Assembly (NCBI GenBank): GCA_025937075.1 | Contig: JAICSD010000088.1 | Coordinates: 1-12,173 of the forward strand | DNA: 12,173 bases | Origin: Vicinamibacteria bacterium | GTDB lineage: Bacteria > Acidobacteriota > Vicinamibacteria > Vicinamibacterales > 2-12-FULL-66-21 | Direction of reading: 5' to 3' | Part shown: piece after piece, positions 5,378 to 12,104 of the stretch | Layout: every line of letters begins with the position of its first letter | Position numbering within the stretch: the first letter of the stretch is position 1 | Program-made: the position numbers and the translations under genes | The notes under the pieces: generated by a model | What the model was told of the DNA's origin: nothing | Seen by the model: the letters and a program-made list of their open reading frames with translations, nothing else | Databases searched by the model: none

Positions 5378-8300
5378 ATGATGAGCCGTTTGCGAAGGGG
5401 TGCCATCTTCGCGCTATCGCTCGCCGCACTTGGTGTGTCGTTGCTGGCCGGCCGGCCGCAGGCACAAGCCGCCGGACAATTGCCGGCGGTCACTCCACCC
5501 GCCATCAACCAGTCTGACGACCCCCTGCTCTCGGCATTCCGCTTCCGATCGATCGGGCCTGCCAGCATGGGCGGACGAATCGACGACATCGCGGTCTCGG
5601 AAACCAACCCGAACGTCATCTGGGTCGGGTATGCGGTGGGCGGCGTCTTCAAGTCGGAGAACAATGGCGTCACCTTCACGCCGGTGTTTCAGACGTATCC
5701 GGTCGCGTCGATCGGCGACATCGCGATCCACCCGCGCGATCCGAACACCGTCTACGTCGGGACCGGCGAGCCGAACAATCGCCAGACCGCGTCGTTCGGC
5801 GAAGGGATTTTCAAGACGACCGACGGCGGCAAGACCTTCACGAATCTCGGCCTGAAGGAAACCCAGACGATCGCGCGCATCGTGATCGATCCGAAGAATC
5901 CGGAGACGGTTTACGTCGCCTCACCGGGACATCTGTTCGGCCCGAGCCCCGACCGCGGCGTGTACAAGTCGACCGACGGCGGCAAGACGTGGAACAAGAT
6001 CAAGTTCATCGACGACGACACGGGATTCACCGACATCGTCCTGGATCCGTCGAACAGCAACACGATCTACGCCGCGAGTTATCAACGCCGGCGTTCGGGG
6101 TGCTGCTTCAACGGCGGAGGACCGGGCAGCGGGATTTGGAAGAGCACCGACGCCGGCAAGACCTGGACGAAGCTGACCGGCAGCGGCCTCCCGCCTGGAA
6201 CCTACGGGCGCATCGCGCTCGACGTCTCACGCTCGAACCCCAACGTCGTCTATGCGCAGATCGAAGCGGGGGAGTCCGGCACGCCGGAGCGCACACCGCC
6301 GGTTGAACAGGGCGCCGCGACGGAAGCGACACCCGCAGGCGCGGCGGCGGTGGTGCCGCCGGGCGCCCAGGGACGCGGACGCGGCGCGCAGCCGGCGCAG
6401 GCCGGTCAGGCGGCGCCGCAGGCCACGCCGCCCCCGCAGGCGGCGCAGGGCGGCGGACGCGGGCAGTTCGACTGGTGCAACAACGGCGGTCCGAGCCACG
6501 GGTTCCCCACCGGCCGCGGCGGCTTCGGCGGCCAGCAGGCCGAACAGCAGCCGCAGCTCAATCGCACCGCGCCCCCGCTCGAAGCCGCGAAGGGCGGCGT
6601 CTTCCGCTCCGACGACAAGGGCCGCTCGTGGACCCTCGTGAGCAACTGCAATTCGAGGCCGATGTACTTCAGCCAGCTCCGCGTCGACCCGAGCAGCGAC
6701 AAGACGATCTACGTCGCGGGTCTGCCGGTTGCGAAGTCGCTCGACGGCGGGAAGACGTTCGCGACCCTCGACGAGGCGGGAGGGTACGGCGATCCCGCGC
6801 ACGTCGACCAGCATGCGATCTGGGTCGATCCGAAGAATCCGAATCACCTGATGATCGGCAACGACGGCGGCCTTGACGTCACGTGGGACCAGGGCAAAAG
6901 CTGGGACTACATCAACACGATGGCGACCGCGCTCGCCTACGTCGTCACGGCCGACATGCGGCATCCGTACTACGTGTACATCGGCCTGCAGGACAACGGG
7001 AGCTGGGGCGGTCCGAGCGCGGTGCGCGGCCGCGGCGGCATCATGAACTCCGACTGGTTCGGCATCGGCGGGGGGGACGGGTTCTACACGGCGGTCGATC
7101 CGACCGACTACAACATGGTCATCACGGAGTCGCAGGATGGCTCGACGAACCGCTACGACCTGCGTGAAGGGCGGGGCAAGAGCATCCGTCCGGTGGCACC
7201 GCCGGATCCGAACGCGCGCGGGCGCGGCGGGCGTGGCGGCGGGCGCGGCGGGCCGCCGAACGTCATCAACGCAAAGGCCGGCGATCTCTACCGCTTCAAC
7301 TGGAACACGCCGGTGGTGATGTCGCCGCACAACCCGAAGATCGTGTGGCTTGGCGGCAATCGGCTGTTCAAGTCGTACAACCAGGGCGACACGTGGGTGG
7401 CGAGCGCCGATCTGACCAAGGACGTCGACCGCAACAAGGTCACGCTCATGGGCGTCGCGGGCGATCTCACGCAACTCTCGAAGAACGACGGCGTTGTCTC
7501 GTACAGCACGATCATCAGCATCTCGGAATCGCCGGTGCTGCCTGGTGTCGTCTGGGCGGGGACCGACGACGGGAACCTGCAGGTGAGCAAGGACGGCGGC
7601 TCGACGTTCACGGAAGTGGGCAAGAACCTGCCGGGGCTGCCGAAGGACAACCTGTACTGGATCTCGCGAATCGACGCGTCGCACTTCGACCCTGCAACCG
7701 CGTATGTGTCGGTCGACGGACACCGCAGCGACGATTTGAAGCCGTACGTGTTCGTGACGCACGACTACGGCGCCACGTTCAAGAGCCTCACGAACGATCT
7801 GCCGCAATACGGAAACGTGCAGGTCATCCGCGAGGATCCGAAGAACCGCGAACTGCTCTACGTCGGCACGGAGTTCGGGCTGTACCTTTCGCTCAATGGC
7901 GGCCAGCACTGGCAGAAGTTCATGACGAACTACCCGACCGTGCGTACCGACGATATCCTGGTGCACCCGCGCGACCACGATTTGATCGTCGCGACGCATG
8001 GCCGCAGCGTGTGGATAGCGGACGACATCACGCCGCTCCAGCAGCTCACGCCGATGGTGCGCGATTCGGACGTCGCGCTGTTCGACATGCGTCCGGCGAT
8101 CGCATATCTGAACGACCAGCAGCACAACGAGGTGGTCGGCGGTCAGAAGGTCTTCGTCGGCGAGAACGCGCCGCGCGGCGCCGCGATCGACTACTACCTG
8201 AAGTCGGCAGCGAGCGGCGATGTGAAGATCACGATCAGCGACGGTTCGCGTGTGGTCCGCACCCTCGAGGGTACGAAGAACGCCGGGATCAACCGCGTCT

Positions 8301-8473
8301 GGTGGAACCTGACCGAGACGCCGCAGCCGGGTCAACAGGTCGGACGCGGCGGCGGCCGCGGAGGCTTCGCCCAGGTCAGCCCCGGCGTCTACGAGGTGAC
8401 GCTCGAGGCCGGCGGCAAGAAGATCACGAAGCCGCTCGAGGTGCTGCGCGACGAGTGGCTGTCGGAACGCTGA
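5378..8473 (+). CDS. Large exported Asp-box (BNR/VPS10-like) beta-propeller protein
   Basis: The protein has 1031 residues and a signal peptide of about 31 (ending near QAQA). I count eleven Asp-box-type motifs (S/T-x-D-x-G-x-T-F/W), for example KTTDGGKTF (146), KSTDGGKTW (197), KSTDAGKTW (255), KSLDGGKTF (453), VSKDGGSTF (736) and VTHDYGATF (793), enough for two propellers as in VPS10/sortilin-like proteins. A Gly/Arg/Gln/Pro/Ala-rich insert of about 100 residues (about 300-405) interrupts the first half; short RGG clusters lie at about 613-627 and 989-997. Cysteines 241, 242, 367 and 424 flank the large insert. The C-terminus has a FlgD-Ig-like domain (YYLKSAASGDVKITISDG, then RVWWNL) and ends GVYEVTLEAGGKKITKPLEV. 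Such proteins are often labelled glycosyl hydrolase, but I see no catalytic glycosidase residues, so binding or scaffolding is equally likely. The following small gene is probably in the same unit. Confidence 0.9.
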   Translation: MMSRLRRGAIFALSLAALGVSLLAGRPQAQAAGQLPAVTPPAINQSDDPLLSAFRFRSIGPASMGGRIDDIAVSETNPNVIWVGYAVGGVFKSENNGVTFTPVFQTYPVASIGDIAIHPRDPNTVYVGTGEPNNRQTASFGEGIFKTTDGGKTFTNLGLKETQTIARIVIDPKNPETVYVASPGHLFGPSPDRGVYKSTDGGKTWNKIKFIDDDTGFTDIVLDPSNSNTIYAASYQRRRSGCCFNGGGPGSGIWKSTDAGKTWTKLTGSGLPPGTYGRIALDVSRSNPNVVYAQIEAGESGTPERTPPVEQGAATEATPAGAAAVVPPGAQGRGRGAQPAQAGQAAPQATPPPQAAQGGGRGQFDWCNNGGPSHGFPTGRGGFGGQQAEQQPQLNRTAPPLEAAKGGVFRSDDKGRSWTLVSNCNSRPMYFSQLRVDPSSDKTIYVAGLPVAKSLDGGKTFATLDEAGGYGDPAHVDQHAIWVDPKNPNHLMIGNDGGLDVTWDQGKSWDYINTMATALAYVVTADMRHPYYVYIGLQDNGSWGGPSAVRGRGGIMNSDWFGIGGGDGFYTAVDPTDYNMVITESQDGSTNRYDLREGRGKSIRPVAPPDPNARGRGGRGGGRGGPPNVINAKAGDLYRFNWNTPVVMSPHNPKIVWLGGNRLFKSYNQGDTWVASADLTKDVDRNKVTLMGVAGDLTQLSKNDGVVSYSTIISISESPVLPGVVWAGTDDGNLQVSKDGGSTFTEVGKNLPGLPKDNLYWISRIDASHFDPATAYVSVDGHRSDDLKPYVFVTHDYGATFKSLTNDLPQYGNVQVIREDPKNRELLYVGTEFGLYLSLNGGQHWQKFMTNYPTVRTDDILVHPRDHDLIVATHGRSVWIADDITPLQQLTPMVRDSDVALFDMRPAIAYLNDQQHNEVVGGQKVFVGENAPRGAAIDYYLKSAASGDVKITISDGSRVVRTLEGTKNAGINRVWWNLTETPQPGQQVGRGGGRGGFAQVSPGVYEVTLEAGGKKITKPLEVLRDEWLSER

Positions 8474-8518
8474 GGCGCTCATGACGATCAGGCACATCGC
8501 TCCGTGGCTGTTCAACGT

Positions 8519-8541
8519 CGCCGCCGGGATCGCCGGCGGCG
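8519..8541. other. GC-rich perfect hairpin between the Asp-box gene and the next gene
   Basis: CGCCGCCGG (8519-8527) pairs perfectly with CCGGCGGCG (8533-8541) around the 5-nt loop GATCG. No T-run follows, so it is not a classic intrinsic terminator. It lies in the 103-bp spacer upstream of the Shine-Dalgarno at 8567-8571 and could limit read-through or set the relative amounts of the two proteins. An in-frame ATG at 8481 would make it coding, but I prefer the start at 8577. Confidence 0.45.
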
Positions 8542-8576
8542 TCAGAATTCAGGTGGAAACGTCAGCGGGAGCACTT

Positions 8577-9278
8577 ATGAAGCGCAGGTACATTTCGTTG
8601 ATCGCGGCGGTCCTCTTCGCCGGCGGCACGCTGCCGGTTTTCGCGCAGGACGTGGATCCCACGGGGACGTGGGACCTGATGTTCTCCACCCAGCAGGGGG
8701 CCATCGGGGCCCAGATGATCATCAGCAAGGAAGGGACGGCCTACGGCGGCAGCATCTCGTCCGAGCTGGGTCAGGCGCCCATCCAGGCGGCCGTCAAAGG
8801 CAATGCCGTGACCGTCGGCTTCGCAATGACGACGGGCGGTGGCGACCAGCTCGCGGTCACGATGAACGCGACGATCACGGGCGACGAGATCAAGGGCTCG
8901 TACGATGCGGGGGGCTCCGGATCGGGCGAGTTCACCGGCAAGCGCACACCGAAAGACAAGAAGCCGGCGGAAGCCGTCGACGTCACCGGCACGTGGATCG
9001 TGCAGGTCACGACCCCGGACATTTCGGCGTCGCCCACCGTCGTGCTCAAGCAGGAGGGTGAAAAGCTGACCGGCGAATATCAGAGCACGCAGTACGGCAG
9101 CTTCCCGATCGAGGGCACGATCAAGGACGGCAAGATCGAATTCGGGTTCACGATGAACATCGAAGGGAACTCGGTCGCCACGTCGTTCTCTGGCACGGCG
9201 GAGAAGGATTCGCTGAAGGGGAACGTCGCCTACGGCGATTTCGCGCAGGGGACTTTTACAGCGACGAAAAAGCAGTGA
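8577..9278 (+). CDS. Small exported protein with two repeated beta-rich domains (lipocalin-like)
   Basis: The protein has 233 residues. ATG 8577 is chosen over the in-frame ATG 8481 because it has GGGAG five bases upstream and opens directly with a signal peptide (MKRRYISLIAAVLFAGGTLP, cleavage near VFAQ). The mature part is two copies of the same domain, about 29-123 and 138-231, joined by a charged linker (KRTPKDKKPAEAVD). Each begins GTW, passes a strand with L/I-x-x-E-G, then a G-x-x-I-x-G-x-x-K/N-G turn, and ends in GxFT(A/G)x(K/R). The regular alternation of short strands suggests a small beta-barrel or lipocalin-like fold that might bind a ligand. Similar two-domain exported proteins are common and uncharacterised in environmental bacteria. 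It follows the Asp-box gene by 103 bp on the same strand, probably sharing its mRNA. It converges on the esterase gene. Confidence 0.83.
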   Translation: MKRRYISLIAAVLFAGGTLPVFAQDVDPTGTWDLMFSTQQGAIGAQMIISKEGTAYGGSISSELGQAPIQAAVKGNAVTVGFAMTTGGGDQLAVTMNATITGDEIKGSYDAGGSGSGEFTGKRTPKDKKPAEAVDVTGTWIVQVTTPDISASPTVVLKQEGEKLTGEYQSTQYGSFPIEGTIKDGKIEFGFTMNIEGNSVATSFSGTAEKDSLKGNVAYGDFAQGTFTATKKQ

Positions 9279-9300
9279 TAACTACACAACTTCGCAACTA

Positions 9301-9442
9301 CCAATTACTCGAGACGCTCTCTTCCGAGTGTTCGCCTTGTGTGGTTGGCAGTTGTGCAGTTGTGCAGTTGTGCAGTTACTTCTAGTCCGCCTGATGTCCG
9401 CTCCGTTGAATCTGAGCGGACATTTTCCCGAGCAGTTCCTTC
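9301..9442. repeat. Direct duplication, copy A (intergenic)
   Basis: This 142-bp stretch matches copy B at 9455-9588. I count nine substitutions, eight of them transitions, and one 8-bp length difference (about 93% identity over aligned bases). The indel is one CAGTTGTG unit: three perfect units here (9349, 9357, 9365), two in copy B (9503, 9511). Copy A contains the leftover 3' end of an esterase-like gene. Confidence 0.93.
9382..9441 (-). pseudogene. Leftover 3' end of an esterase-like gene
   Basis: Read on the minus strand, this encodes KELLGKMSAQIQRSGHQAD followed by TAG. The intact esterase ends KELLGKMSAQIQRSGHQVDQK and TAA. The stop arises where the intact gene has CAG (Gln). Similarity to the esterase ends at the first Lys codon, so only the last 19 codons survive. 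It is either a segmental duplication of the gene end plus its downstream DNA, or all that remains of a deleted tandem paralogue. It is not expected to make protein. Confidence 0.8.
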
Positions 9443-9454
9443 CTGAGAAGGTAT

Positions 9455-9588
9455 CCAGTTACTCGAGACGATCTCTTCCGAGTGTTCGCCTTGTGTAGTT
9501 GGCAGTTGTGCAGTTGTGTAGTTATTTCTGGTCCACCTGATGTCCGCTCCGCTGAATCTGAGCGGACATTTTCCCGAGCAGCTCCTTC
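9455..9588. repeat. Direct duplication, copy B (overlaps the esterase 3' end)
   Basis: This is the partner of copy A. It covers the last 22 codons of the esterase and 67 bp beyond its stop (TTA at 9522-9524 on the plus strand). Only about 12 bp separate the two copies. Both keep the inverted repeat TGTCCGCTC/GAGCGGACA (9541-9549 with 9560-9568 here; 9395-9403 with 9414-9422 in copy A) unchanged. Confidence 0.93.
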
Positions 9589-11141
9589 TGCGACGGCCCC
9601 CAGCAGTGCGGCGCGCGCCGCTCGGTCAGGATTTCACCCGTCCACTTCGGGTTGTCGGCCTGTGACAGAAAGTCGTGCAGGTTCTCGACCGCGTCGTTGA
9701 GATAGTACGAGTCCATGTCGCCGACGTAGACGTTCAGCTTGCTGGCGACCTTCGGCCCGAGCGTCGGCCAGTTCGTCTTCAGGACGTTCAGCAGATCGTA
9801 TTTCTTCCACTGTTCGGCGACCGCGTGATCGATCTCGCCGGTCTGCTTGTTCCAGATCCGGCGCGGGTAGCCGTCGGCACCGACCGGCGAGTACGTCGCC
9901 TCCCAGATGTCCCACTGGCCGCCTGATCTGGAGTGATCCCCCACCGTTAATTCGTAGTGGTTTTCGTCCTTCATCATGGACATGATCGAGCCGTCGGGAC
10001 GCCGCTCGTTCGGCCGCTCCACCGTCATCCAGCCGTGATCCACGAAGTAGGCGTTCGGGTCTTTGTAGACGTTCACGATCTGGTGGTAATCGAAGTCGAC
10101 CGAGTCGGGGCAGCTCGCGAAGGTGCCGCCGTAGAAATCCGGATAGAAGATCTGCTGCGCCAGAGCGATCCAGCCACCCGTGGATCCGCCCGACAGCATG
10201 CGCGCCCACGGCTCCCGGATGATCCGGAACCGCTGTTCGACTGCAGGAATGAGTTCCTGGATGATCGCGTCGCCGTACGGACCGTTGTTCTCCGAGTTCA
10301 CGCCGTACGAGTCGTCGTAATAGGGTGAGGGGTGCTGCAGCGTCACGTAAATGAACCGCGGCGTGGCGTCGGCCAGCCAGAGCGCGTCGAAGTCGCCGCC
10401 TCGGCCACCGCGGCCGCTCCGGCCGAATCCGGCAGGCGCTCCCAGCGAGAAGTGACCCTGGATATAGTTCACCGGGTACCGTTCGTCGGGGTGGTCGTCG
10501 TACCCCTTCGGCAGGAGCACGGTCGCGCCCAGATAGATCGGCTGTCCCCACCACTTCGACAACAGCTCACTCTTGATCTTCAGGTGCTTGACGTAAGGCG
10601 TGTCCGCCGGCACCTGCACGGGCGGGATGACTTTGTCCGCGACGAGGCGCACCGGCGTCCCGGACGAGGGATCGAGGTGCACGCGAACGGGATCTCCATA
10701 AAGGTTTCCCGGCGAGCGTTTCCAGTTCTGTCCCTCCCACTGGTCCATGTGCGTCCAGACGATGTGGCCGTCGGCGCGGGGGAAGCGCGTGTAGACGTTC
10801 ACGAACGGCTGCACCCAGTAATCGCCGGCGGGAATATCGCGCAGGCTCGCCACCGGATATCCGCGATCGGCGGCGCTCAGGGTTACTGTCGTCGCGGGAC
10901 CGAGGTTTTCCACATATCGTGAGAAGAGCGGCGCGCCCGTAGGAGAGACGTCGTCGATGGGCGAGCGCTGATTGTCGCGGCTGATGGCGAGATACACCAT
11001 GCCTGTCACCGGTTGCTGGCGCGCGGATGCCGCGAAGGAGATCTCGACGCGTGGTCCTTGCGCGGGCGCCTGCGCGCGTCCAGCCGTCGTGGCGAGGGCG
11101 CAGGCGGCAACCGCGGCCGTGGCAAAAGCAGCCTTTCGCAT
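9522..11141 (-). CDS. Exported esterase (esterase D/PF00756-type alpha/beta hydrolase)
   Basis: The protein has 539 residues, with a signal peptide to about residue 24 (TTAGRAQA). An N-terminal beta-rich domain (about 30-170) carries SLRDIPAGDYWVQPFVNVYTRF. The hydrolase domain starts near 185 with YVKHLKIKSELLSKWWGQPIYL, and YLGATVLLPKGYDDHPDERYPV is the classic esterase-D opening. The nucleophile is Ser320 in SGGSTGGW. Asp475 in YVGDMDSYY and His512 in APHCW can complete the triad. The oxyanion region is near HFSLGAPAGFG, followed by a short RGGRGG loop. Relatives hydrolyse acyl esters, acetylated polysaccharides or siderophores; the substrate here is open. The long stretch between Ser320 and Asp475 includes an insertion with many aromatic residues that may form a lid. 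No Shine-Dalgarno precedes ATG 11141, but TAAGAT ends seven bases upstream. The 3' end is duplicated downstream. Confidence 0.92.
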   Translation of the reverse strand: MRKAAFATAAVAACALATTAGRAQAPAQGPRVEISFAASARQQPVTGMVYLAISRDNQRSPIDDVSPTGAPLFSRYVENLGPATTVTLSAADRGYPVASLRDIPAGDYWVQPFVNVYTRFPRADGHIVWTHMDQWEGQNWKRSPGNLYGDPVRVHLDPSSGTPVRLVADKVIPPVQVPADTPYVKHLKIKSELLSKWWGQPIYLGATVLLPKGYDDHPDERYPVNYIQGHFSLGAPAGFGRSGRGGRGGDFDALWLADATPRFIYVTLQHPSPYYDDSYGVNSENNGPYGDAIIQELIPAVEQRFRIIREPWARMLSGGSTGGWIALAQQIFYPDFYGGTFASCPDSVDFDYHQIVNVYKDPNAYFVDHGWMTVERPNERRPDGSIMSMMKDENHYELTVGDHSRSGGQWDIWEATYSPVGADGYPRRIWNKQTGEIDHAVAEQWKKYDLLNVLKTNWPTLGPKVASKLNVYVGDMDSYYLNDAVENLHDFLSQADNPKWTGEILTERRAPHCWGPSQKELLGKMSAQIQRSGHQVDQK

Positions 11142-11147
11142 GGCCGT

Positions 11148-11154
11148 TATCTTA
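11148..11154. promoter_or_regulatory. Overlapping divergent -10 candidates
   Basis: The 45-bp gap between two diverging genes has one AT-rich patch, TTATCTTAT (11147-11155). On the minus strand it holds TAAGAT (11154 to 11149), ending seven bases before the esterase ATG. On the plus strand it holds TATCTT (11148-11153), about 33 bases before the cyclotransferase ATG. The two promoters would share the same melted region and could not easily fire together. Confidence 0.35.
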
Positions 11155-11186
11155 TGGCAAGGTCATGGCAGAATGGCGAAGTCGAC

Positions 11187-11960
11187 ATGCCCCGAACGCT
11201 CGCTGCTGCACTGCTGATGGCGTCCATCGGATTCATCCCGGCGCAACGCCGCGGCGCGCCGCCGCCGGCGCCCACGTACGGCTATCAGGTCGTCCGATCG
11301 TACCCGCACGATCGATCGGCGTTCACACAGGGGTTGTTCTACCGAGACGGCGTCCTCTACGAGGGGACGGGCCTCAACGGCCGCTCCGGGATCCGCAAGG
11401 TGCGCCTCGAGACGGGCGAAGTGCTGAAGGTCCAGCCGCTCTCCGCGCAGTACTTCGGCGAAGGGATCACCGAGTGGAAGGGACGGATCGTCCAGCTCAC
11501 GTGGCAGGCGCAGATCGGCTTCGTGTACGACCTCAACACGTTCGAACAGCAACGCACGTTCACCTACCAGGGCGAAGGTTGGGGGCTGACGCACGACACC
11601 ACGCGGATCATCATGAGCGATGGCTCGGCGGATCTCCGGTTCTGGGATCCCGTGACGCTCAAGGAAACGGGCCGTCTCACGGTGCGCGATCAGAACGGTC
11701 CCGTGAAAGAGCTGAACGAGCTCGAGTACGTCAAAGGCGAGATCTACGCCAACGTCTGGCAGACGGACCGCATCGCGCGCATCTCGCCGAAAGACGGCCA
11801 CGTCGTCGGCTGGATTGATCTCCACGGCCTCCTGACGCCCACCGAGCGCGCCGGAACCGACGTGCTGAACGGGATTGCCTACGACGCTGCGGGCGACCGG
11901 CTGTTCGTCACGGGAAAGCTGTGGCCACGGCTGTTCGAGATCAAGCTGACTCGACCTTGA
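11187..11960 (+). CDS. Exported glutaminyl-peptide cyclotransferase (PF05096-type)
   Basis: The protein has 257 residues from ATG 11187, with a short signal peptide (MPRTLAAALLMASIGFIPAQ). The family catalyses cyclisation of N-terminal glutamine to pyroglutamate, releasing ammonia. This is the five-bladed propeller type found in plants and bacteria. The motifs come in order: SAFTQGLFY (44-52), LYEGTGLNGRS (58-68), YFGEGITEW (89-97), LTWQ (104-107), YQGEGWGLT (127-135), MSDGS (143-147), ELNELEYVKGEIYANVWQTD (175-194), VLNGIAYD (226-233) and VTGKLWPRLFEI (241-252). These are the family signatures, including the acidic residues around the central pocket. An in-frame ATG at 11154 would add 11 residues ahead of the signal; neither start has a strong Shine-Dalgarno. 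A frame shadow extends further up and is not used. It diverges from the esterase by 45 bp. Export suggests it caps secreted proteins or peptides in the periplasm. Confidence 0.93.
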   Translation: MPRTLAAALLMASIGFIPAQRRGAPPPAPTYGYQVVRSYPHDRSAFTQGLFYRDGVLYEGTGLNGRSGIRKVRLETGEVLKVQPLSAQYFGEGITEWKGRIVQLTWQAQIGFVYDLNTFEQQRTFTYQGEGWGLTHDTTRIIMSDGSADLRFWDPVTLKETGRLTVRDQNGPVKELNELEYVKGEIYANVWQTDRIARISPKDGHVVGWIDLHGLLTPTERAGTDVLNGIAYDAAGDRLFVTGKLWPRLFEIKLTRP

Positions 11961-11963
11961 TCT

Positions 11964-12061
11964 CAACGCCCAACTCCCAACTCCCAACGCCCAACTCCCA
12001 ACGCCCAACGCCCAACGCCCAACGCCCAACTCCCAACGCCCAACGCCCAACTTCCAACTGG
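11964..12061. repeat. CCCAAC(G/T) heptamer array, 14 units in perfect phase
   Basis: CAAC cores start every 7 bp from 11964 to 12055 without an indel. Only the fifth base varies between units, reading G T T G T G G G G T G G T T. It begins four bases after the cyclotransferase stop and sits between that gene and the end of a minus-strand gene. The minus strand has 12 GGG tracts spaced by 4 nt, a strong G-quadruplex motif. The unit is the same family, in the same orientation, as the array at 884-968. Confidence 0.93.
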
Positions 12062-12104
12062 CAATTTCTAACCGGGAACCGGCAACTGGCGACTGCCACC
12101 TTCA

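Noticed and set aside
4375..5517. A 380-codon plus-strand frame opposite the lipoprotein.
   Set aside because: It crosses the divergent promoter region and has an Arg/Gly-rich composition without domains.
6227..8515. A 762-codon open frame antisense to the Asp-box protein gene.
   Set aside because: It has no plausible fold or signal, is full of Arg/Val/His runs, and lies opposite a clear gene. Long antisense frames are expected in DNA this rich in GC with regular codon bias.
9482..9700. A 72-codon plus-strand frame across the duplication.
   Set aside because: It runs antisense to the end of the esterase gene, with no ribosome site and no recognisable composition.
11013..11186. Upstream in-frame extension of the cyclotransferase.
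   Set aside because: It overlaps the esterase start, is Arg/Gly/Ser-rich and would bury the signal peptide.
11163..12050. A minus-strand 295-codon frame opposite the cyclotransferase, starting in WELGVGR-type repeats.
   Set aside because: Its N-terminus is translation of the heptamer array and the rest is antisense to strongly conserved motifs.
11964..12061. Possible telomere or chromosome end.
   Set aside because: The units resemble telomeric repeats, but coding sequence appears to resume on the far side and the same unit is internal at 884.
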